This document shows, one piece after another, positions 43,975 to 48,159 of a stretch of DNA of 48,159 bases. The notes beneath the pieces were generated by a model, which was not told the origin of the DNA, did not search any database, and saw only the letters and a list, made by a program, of their open reading frames with translations. Position 1 is the stretch's first letter; the number at the start of each line of letters is the position of its first letter. The DNA is from Odoribacter sp. (GTDB taxonomy: Bacteria; Bacteroidota; Bacteroidia; Bacteroidales; Marinifilaceae), in NCBI GenBank assembly GCA_020024465.1, contig JAHHTT010000012.1, positions 1 through 48,159 of the forward strand. The letters run 5' to 3'. Both the position numbers and the translations under genes were made by a program.

Positions 43975-45390
43975 ATGCTGTACGATAATTTTGCGATGCT
44001 CACCAAGCGCGAGCTATTGATCCGGATTGTCAAATTATTAAAAGAGGACGAACTAATCACCAAAGTAAAATATATTCCGGTAGAAATGCGCCCCCGCAAC
44101 AAACGTCCGGTACGGTGTTGTGTCCACAAAGACCGCTACATTCTGAAACATAAAATCATCTCCATTTTAGGTTTTGAAATTACAGATGAAGAAATAGATT
44201 TAATCCATCTTTCAGAATTTGCACGCATGGCAATGGCCAACAAGAATATGAAAGAAAATATCTTGTCAGTCGTCCATGAAGCATGTAGTGCATGTATCCA
44301 ATCACAATATGCAGTAACGAATCTTTGTCGCGGTTGTGAAGGTCGTCCATGCGTTATGAACTGTCCTAAAAATGCAATATCTTTTATTAGCGGAAAAGCT
44401 CACATCAGCAGTGAAGACTGTGTAAGTTGTGGTTTATGCCAAAAAGTTTGTCCCTATCATGCAATTATTTACACTCCTGTTCCATGCGAAGAAGTTTGCC
44501 CCGTAAAGGCAATCAGCAAAGATGCTGAAGGTGTTGAACACATTGATAAAGAAAAATGTATCTACTGCGGCAAATGTATGCAGGCCTGCCCATATGGAGC
44601 TATTATGGAACGCTCTAAGATAATTGACATCTTCAAGACTCTCAGCAATCCGAAGAAAAAAATCGTTGCCATTCCAGCCCCTGCGATCTATGGACAATTC
44701 AATGCAACAGCAGGACAAGTGTTAGCTGCTATCAAACAAATCGGTTTTGATGATGTAATCGAAGTTGCCTTAGGAGCAGAAGAAACGGCTGCCAATGAAG
44801 CTAAAGAATTAGTTGAAAAGATGGAAGAAGGACAAGCATTCATGACGACATCATGTTGCCCTGCCTATACTGGTTGGGTTGAAAAACATGCTCCTATGCT
44901 TAAACCTTTCGTGTCTGAGACTCGTAGTCCAATGGTGTATGCTGCCCGCTATGCAAAATCACTATATCCTGATGCAGAAGTCGTCTTCATTGGACCATGT
45001 CTTGCCAAACGTCACGAAGCAGATTCTGTTCCTGAAGTTGATTATGTCATGAGTTTTGAAGAATTAGGAGCATTCATGGTTGCATATGACATAGATGTTG
45101 CTAATTGCAGCGAAAAAGAATTAAATACTCATGTCACCAAATTTGGAAGAGGCTTTGCTCAGGCAGGCGGAGTACAAGCTGCTGTAGTCAATGCTGTCGG
45201 CAACAAATACACCACCGAACATATTGAAGGACTTGATAAAAAGAACCAGGCTCTATTAAAAACAATGCCTAAAAAAACAGTAGCTCAATTTGTTGAAGTA
45301 ATGGCATGTGATGGTGGATGTATTAATGGACCTTGCTCTCTTGCCCCTTTGACATTAGCAAAACGCCAAATCAAAAAAGTATTAAACTGA
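43975..45390 (+). CDS. Monomeric [FeFe]-hydrogenase with ferredoxin-like clusters (group B type)
   Basis: This 471-residue cytosolic enzyme interconverts protons and hydrogen. An N-terminal section (1-115) lacks a recognised domain. Iron-sulfur ligands follow as CRGCEGRPCVMNC (118-130), CVSCGLCQKVC (149-159), CEEVC (171-175) and CIYCGKCMQAC (195-205). The H-cluster motifs are TTSCCPAYTGWVEKHAP (291-307), IGPCLAKRHEA (339-349) and EVMACDGGCINGPCSL (441-456). GPC in the second and DGGCINGPC in the third differ from the MPC and GGGQP forms of well-studied group A enzymes, matching what I recall as group B. The maturase HydG is coded nearby. Group B hydrogenases are often linked to ferredoxin. 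Confidence 0.93.
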   Translation: MLYDNFAMLTKRELLIRIVKLLKEDELITKVKYIPVEMRPRNKRPVRCCVHKDRYILKHKIISILGFEITDEEIDLIHLSEFARMAMANKNMKENILSVVHEACSACIQSQYAVTNLCRGCEGRPCVMNCPKNAISFISGKAHISSEDCVSCGLCQKVCPYHAIIYTPVPCEEVCPVKAISKDAEGVEHIDKEKCIYCGKCMQACPYGAIMERSKIIDIFKTLSNPKKKIVAIPAPAIYGQFNATAGQVLAAIKQIGFDDVIEVALGAEETAANEAKELVEKMEEGQAFMTTSCCPAYTGWVEKHAPMLKPFVSETRSPMVYAARYAKSLYPDAEVVFIGPCLAKRHEADSVPEVDYVMSFEELGAFMVAYDIDVANCSEKELNTHVTKFGRGFAQAGGVQAAVVNAVGNKYTTEHIEGLDKKNQALLKTMPKKTVAQFVEVMACDGGCINGPCSLAPLTLAKRQIKKVLN

Positions 45391-45405
45391 AAAGTATAAA
45401 CAAAC

Positions 45406-45439
45406 AAAAAGACCAAAGTAAAAGCACTTTGGTCTTTTT
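45406..45439. terminator. Bidirectional terminator between hydrogenase and Fur genes
   Basis: AAAAAGACCAAAGT (45406-45419) and ACTTTGGTCTTTTT (45426-45439) form a 14-bp perfect stem. Both sides have A/T runs, so it can end both the hydrogenase and the Fur transcripts. Confidence 0.9.
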
Positions 45440-45898
45440 TCATTTACAATTCAAACTTGGAACACGCCCATCAATAGTTGAATTTTGAGAACATTCATCA
45501 CACAAACCTTTCAAAACATAATTCACTCCCTGCAAGACAAATCCTGGAGGAAGAGCAACAACTGGTACATGGATTTGCTTCAAACAAAATGTTTTATGAC
45601 AGGCTTCACAATAAAAATGTGTATGTAAATCCTCTACAGAACAATTGCAAGAATTGTCACAAACAGCATATTTTAAAGCTCCAGAGCCATCATCTACACC
45701 ATGTACCAAATGATGGGACAAAAAAAGCGTGACCGTACGAAAAATTGTAGACCTATCTACTGTATCTAATCTCGATTCCAAATCAGTCAATGACAATGCC
45801 TCATTAGAAAAAAGCATTTCGTGCAAAATCAAAATACGTATTGCTGTAGGTTTTATTCCTCGAAAAGCCAATTTATTCAATAATATTTGTTCATCCAT
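45440..45898 (-). CDS. Fur-family metal-responsive transcription regulator
   Basis: Taking the ATG at 45898 gives a 152-residue Fur-type protein: a winged helix (LAFRGIKPTAIRILILHEML then STIFRTVTLFLSHHLVHGV) and a dimerisation domain with the ligand-rich HTHFYCEACHKTFCL and a second zinc pair in LCDECS. The pattern CxxC...CxxC is the structural zinc site of many Fur/Zur/PerR members. The open frame runs 53 codons further to a GTG at 46057, but those residues come from a decayed ATPase gene, so the internal ATG, preceded by GAGGAAG, is preferred. Which metal it senses cannot be told; the ATPase remnant hints at zinc or another heavy metal. Confidence 0.85.
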   Translation of the reverse strand: MDEQILLNKLAFRGIKPTAIRILILHEMLFSNEALSLTDLESRLDTVDRSTIFRTVTLFLSHHLVHGVDDGSGALKYAVCDNSCNCSVEDLHTHFYCEACHKTFCLKQIHVPVVALPPGFVLQGVNYVLKGLCDECSQNSTIDGRVPSLNCK

Positions 45899-46100
45899 CT
45901 TCCTCGCTATTTTATCAATTTCTGTATCCTTAGTATTCAAAATGGCTATCAACGCCACTCCCACATCTGCAAAAACAGCTTCCCACATTGTAGCCCTCCT
46001 GCTCCCAAAATTAATATAATAATCTTTATAGAGAATACTAAAATGATATTTTGCCACACATTATATATGTAGCACTATATAAACCTGATTAAATACTGTT
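45899..46100 (-). pseudogene. 3' remnant of a heavy-metal P-type (P1B) ATPase gene, frameshifted and fused in frame to the Fur gene
   Basis: In the Fur reading frame, residues 22-42 upstream of its start read ATMWEAVFADVGVALIAILN, the typical last membrane segment of Zn/Cd/Cu-exporting P-type ATPases. Just upstream, in the frame of codons beginning 46059, the strand reads VWQNIILVFSIKIIILILGA, which is the preceding helix pair of the same family. The frame changes at about 45994, so a 1- or 2-nt indel is present. Further upstream, YLIRF followed by a TAG at 46077-46075 keeps the family spacing to VWQN. Nothing of the catalytic DKTG or metal-binding parts remains. Confidence 0.8.
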
Positions 46101-46591
46101 TTTTCCTTTTCGCCAACATATTTATCATGCAGTCAATACAAACAGATTTAGTTTGTTTTGGATGTATAGACAAAAGTATAAACCAAAATCTATTTTACAA
46201 AGACCAGTAAATATATCAATCTTCTTTTCCTTTTTGATTAAAGATAAAAGAAGAAAAAACATCCCCTGCAGTAGGAGTAACAGCCAGACACCTATTTAGA
46301 TTGCCGCCATTGGGAGAAATAACAACTATCATTGCATTTTTGCGTATTTCAATAGAACTCCATATGCCTTTTGCAGCACTTTTAGCTACAGGAATTCCCT
46401 CTGGCAAATAAGCCCCCAAATACCAAATAAAAGCTATCTTTTCTCTAAAAAAGAACCCCTATAAAAACAACTTACAACCATACCAATGCTCAATAACAAA
46501 GCAGACAGCAATAATCTCCAATACTGACAAATTACAAACAAACATCCCGGATTTGTCATGACAAATCCGGGATGTAATAAAAAATCATTTT
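46101..46591. other. Intergenic stretch with an unrecognised frame fragment
   Basis: An open minus-strand frame of about 80 codons runs from near 46459 to 46216 and ends GDVFSSFIFNQKGKED; it has no ATG at its start and no recognised family, so it may be the tail of another lost gene. A perfect 34-bp palindrome next to hydG is annotated separately. Confidence 0.4.
46542..46575. terminator. Perfect 34-bp palindrome after hydG
   Basis: ACATCCCGGATTTGTCA is followed directly by its complement with no loop spacer, 16 nt past the hydG stop. A weak T-rich run follows on the minus strand, so it is likely the hydG terminator, though the missing loop is unusual (a few central bases would open). Confidence 0.7.
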
Positions 46592-48091
46592 TTACATATA
46601 TAAATCTCTTTCGCCAGCCGTTATACGTTCATAGTAAGTTCTAAAAGTCGGCAATAACCTTTTCTCTGTAAAGAAAGGCATTCTTTCAATCTCCTGTAGT
46701 TCTTTCTGTATCAATCGCTCTCCAACTTTACGGGTTTCTGGTGAAGCATAATCATTCAAATATTCTCGGAATGTCAAAACAGCATTTAACTTACAGAATT
46801 TACCCTCAACACCTTTCTCCAACAGATTCATAATCTTATCTCCAGTTCGTCCACAACGGTATCCGGCAGTACAAAATGAGGTTATATAACCATCATTTGC
46901 CAATTCACGAACAACTTCGTCCAAGCTACGCTCATCCCCTAAAGTAAACTGTACCTTATCTGCATTTTCCTTCTGTTGCTTCTTCTCCGAATAAGCTCCG
47001 ATACCTATCTTTGTTGATGCATCTGTCTGAGTACACCCGTAATTGATAATTTCACGACGCAATTCCGCTCGTTCACGAGCTGTAACAATCAGTCCTGTAT
47101 AAGGAACAGCCAATCTCAATATCATTACCAAACGTTTAAACACATCATCCCGAACCAAATATGGTGAATTTTCACTGACAAATGACCCTAAAGCAGGTTG
47201 CATACGCGGAAAAGAGATTGTATGTGGACCAATTCCAAATTGCCGTTCCAAATCATGAGCATGATAAACCAACCCCATGACTTCAAAACGCCAATCATAC
47301 AAACCAAACAAAGCACCTATAGCCACATCATCAATACCTGCATCCATAGCACGGTGCATCGCATACAATCTCCAACGATAATTACCCTTAATCGTATTAG
47401 CTGGATGCAATTCTGCATAACGTTGTGGATGATATGTCTCCTGAAACACTTGATAAGTTCCGATTCCTGCCTTCCAAAGCTTACGCAAATTCTCAATACT
47501 CATCGGAGCTGCGTTAATATTAATTCTTCGAATAGTATTAAAACCATTACCTGTAGGTGTAACACGTTTAGTTGCATAAATCTGCCCCATGGATTCTGCT
47601 ATATAGTCTGCATCACTTTGCGGATGCTCACCATACACTGCAATTAATCTTTTATGTCCTTCATCGATAATAGCCTCTGTTTCCCGACGCACTTCATCCA
47701 TTGTCAACACATGACGCTTTTCGGCACAATTCTCACTTCTAAATCCACAATATACACAGCTATTCACACAAAGATTTGAACAATAAAGTGGAGCAAAAAA
47801 AACGATACGATTATCATAGACACGTTTTTTTACCTCCAAAGCCGCCGCTCGCATTTCTTCCTGCAAATCCGGATCTTCCACATTCAATAAAACAGCAGTC
47901 TCTTTCGGAGACAACAGCTTAATATCCAGTGATTTCTGTAATATATCCCGCACCTGCCATTTATCAGGTTTCGTACATTCGCTCAAATTTGACCATATTG
48001 ATTTCACATCAATAAAGTCCTTACCATTAACCAAATATTTTTCAATTTCAGCCGGCTTAATTACCTGCTGCACCCATTCTTTTACATTCAT
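46592..48091 (-). CDS. hydG: [FeFe]-hydrogenase maturase HydG (radical SAM tyrosine lyase)
   Basis: This 499-residue radical SAM enzyme splits tyrosine to make the CO and CN ligands of the hydrogenase H-cluster. The SAM cluster motif is CVNSCVYC (Cys108, Cys112, Cys115). The substrate barrel has RRININAAPMSIENL and YQVFQETYHPQRYAELHP. The C-terminal auxiliary-cluster region shows FCTAGYRCGRTGDKIM (Cys407, Cys413) and KFCKLNAVLTF (Cys433). In the usual CX2CX22C form the middle cysteine would be at 410, which is glycine here, with Cys413 three residues on. Other maturases (HydE, HydF) are not in the window and may lie past the right edge. It supports activity of the hydrogenase at 43975. Confidence 0.94.
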   Translation of the reverse strand: MNVKEWVQQVIKPAEIEKYLVNGKDFIDVKSIWSNLSECTKPDKWQVRDILQKSLDIKLLSPKETAVLLNVEDPDLQEEMRAAALEVKKRVYDNRIVFFAPLYCSNLCVNSCVYCGFRSENCAEKRHVLTMDEVRRETEAIIDEGHKRLIAVYGEHPQSDADYIAESMGQIYATKRVTPTGNGFNTIRRININAAPMSIENLRKLWKAGIGTYQVFQETYHPQRYAELHPANTIKGNYRWRLYAMHRAMDAGIDDVAIGALFGLYDWRFEVMGLVYHAHDLERQFGIGPHTISFPRMQPALGSFVSENSPYLVRDDVFKRLVMILRLAVPYTGLIVTARERAELRREIINYGCTQTDASTKIGIGAYSEKKQQKENADKVQFTLGDERSLDEVVRELANDGYITSFCTAGYRCGRTGDKIMNLLEKGVEGKFCKLNAVLTFREYLNDYASPETRKVGERLIQKELQEIERMPFFTEKRLLPTFRTYYERITAGERDLYM

Positions 48092-48159
48092 ATCAATCGA
48101 TTCTATTTATAAACTCAAAAATCAGAAACATTTTTCATATATAAAATAATTCGAAGTAA

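Noticed and set aside
45988..46057. GTG-started 205-residue Fur protein as a genuine extended regulator
   Set aside because: The extra N-terminus matches the last helices of a P-type ATPase, with the preceding helix in another frame upstream, so it is better explained by gene decay.
1..48159. tRNA, rRNA, CRISPR arrays, insertion sequences and integrase genes
   Set aside because: I looked for cloverleaf features, rRNA signatures, regularly spaced repeats, transposase motifs and tyrosine-recombinase motifs in the intergenic stretches and saw none that I could support.

Overview
The window looks like chromosome from an anaerobic gut-type member of the Bacteroidales (Bacteroidota). Signs of this are several genes starting just downstream of TAnnTTTG -7 elements, SusC/SusD-type and TonB-dependent outer-membrane uptake genes, an ECF sigma/FecR pair, a GldH lipoprotein, a fused SecD-SecF and many lipoproteins with SPII lipoboxes. 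The [FeFe]-hydrogenase with HydG, the lactate-dehydrogenase-like malate dehydrogenase and the SusD/DUF4843/PKD-like/TlpA gene order would suit the Odoribacter/Butyricimonas group. That placement is inference only.

Layout. (1) 1-7020 is an accessory region. It has a mobilisation-protein-like remnant at the left edge, then a compact minus-strand cassette read from 6235 to 479: AbiEi-like antitoxin, AbiEii-like nucleotidyltransferase toxin (broken by an in-frame TGA), a PD-(D/E)XK-like protein, a beta-CASP metallo-beta-lactamase protein, a calcineurin-like phosphoesterase and a DUF3883 protein. A gene-poor scar of about 785 bp follows. (2) 7021-17195 (minus) is an ECF sigma/FecR-controlled outer-membrane uptake locus: sigma, anti-sigma, SusC with an STN domain, SusD, DUF4843, PKD-like lipoprotein, TlpA-like thioredoxin lipoprotein. 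(3) 17231-20516 is a divergent nucleoside-salvage pair: a CNT nucleoside transporter and a surface/periplasmic 5'-nucleotidase. (4) 20891-25202 (minus) is a TonB-dependent receptor with a lipoprotein carrying an internally duplicated domain. (5) 25503-30720 (plus) is a cobalamin-riboswitch transcript encoding a small unknown protein, a BtuG-like beta-propeller lipoprotein, a second propeller lipoprotein with Ig-like domains and an Ig/EF-hand/leucine-rich-repeat lipoprotein, but no BtuB. (6) 30954-43609 is mostly housekeeping: metG, an LD-carboxypeptidase-gldH-trmB-mnmA operon, ddl, a MATE transporter, mdh, a retropepsin-like protein and secDF. (7) 43975-48091 is hydrogen metabolism: a monomeric [FeFe]-hydrogenase and the maturase HydG, flanking a Fur-family regulator whose reading frame is fused to the decayed 3' end of a heavy-metal P-type ATPase gene.

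The best candidates for something undescribed are the six-gene nuclease/toxin-antitoxin cassette at 479-6235 and the riboswitch operon ending in a leucine-rich-repeat lipoprotein. Two gene-decay events (the TGA in the AbiEii toxin and the ATPase-Fur fusion) were found by reading across frames and are easily missed by gene callers. No tRNA, rRNA, CRISPR array, complete insertion sequence or integrase was recognised.
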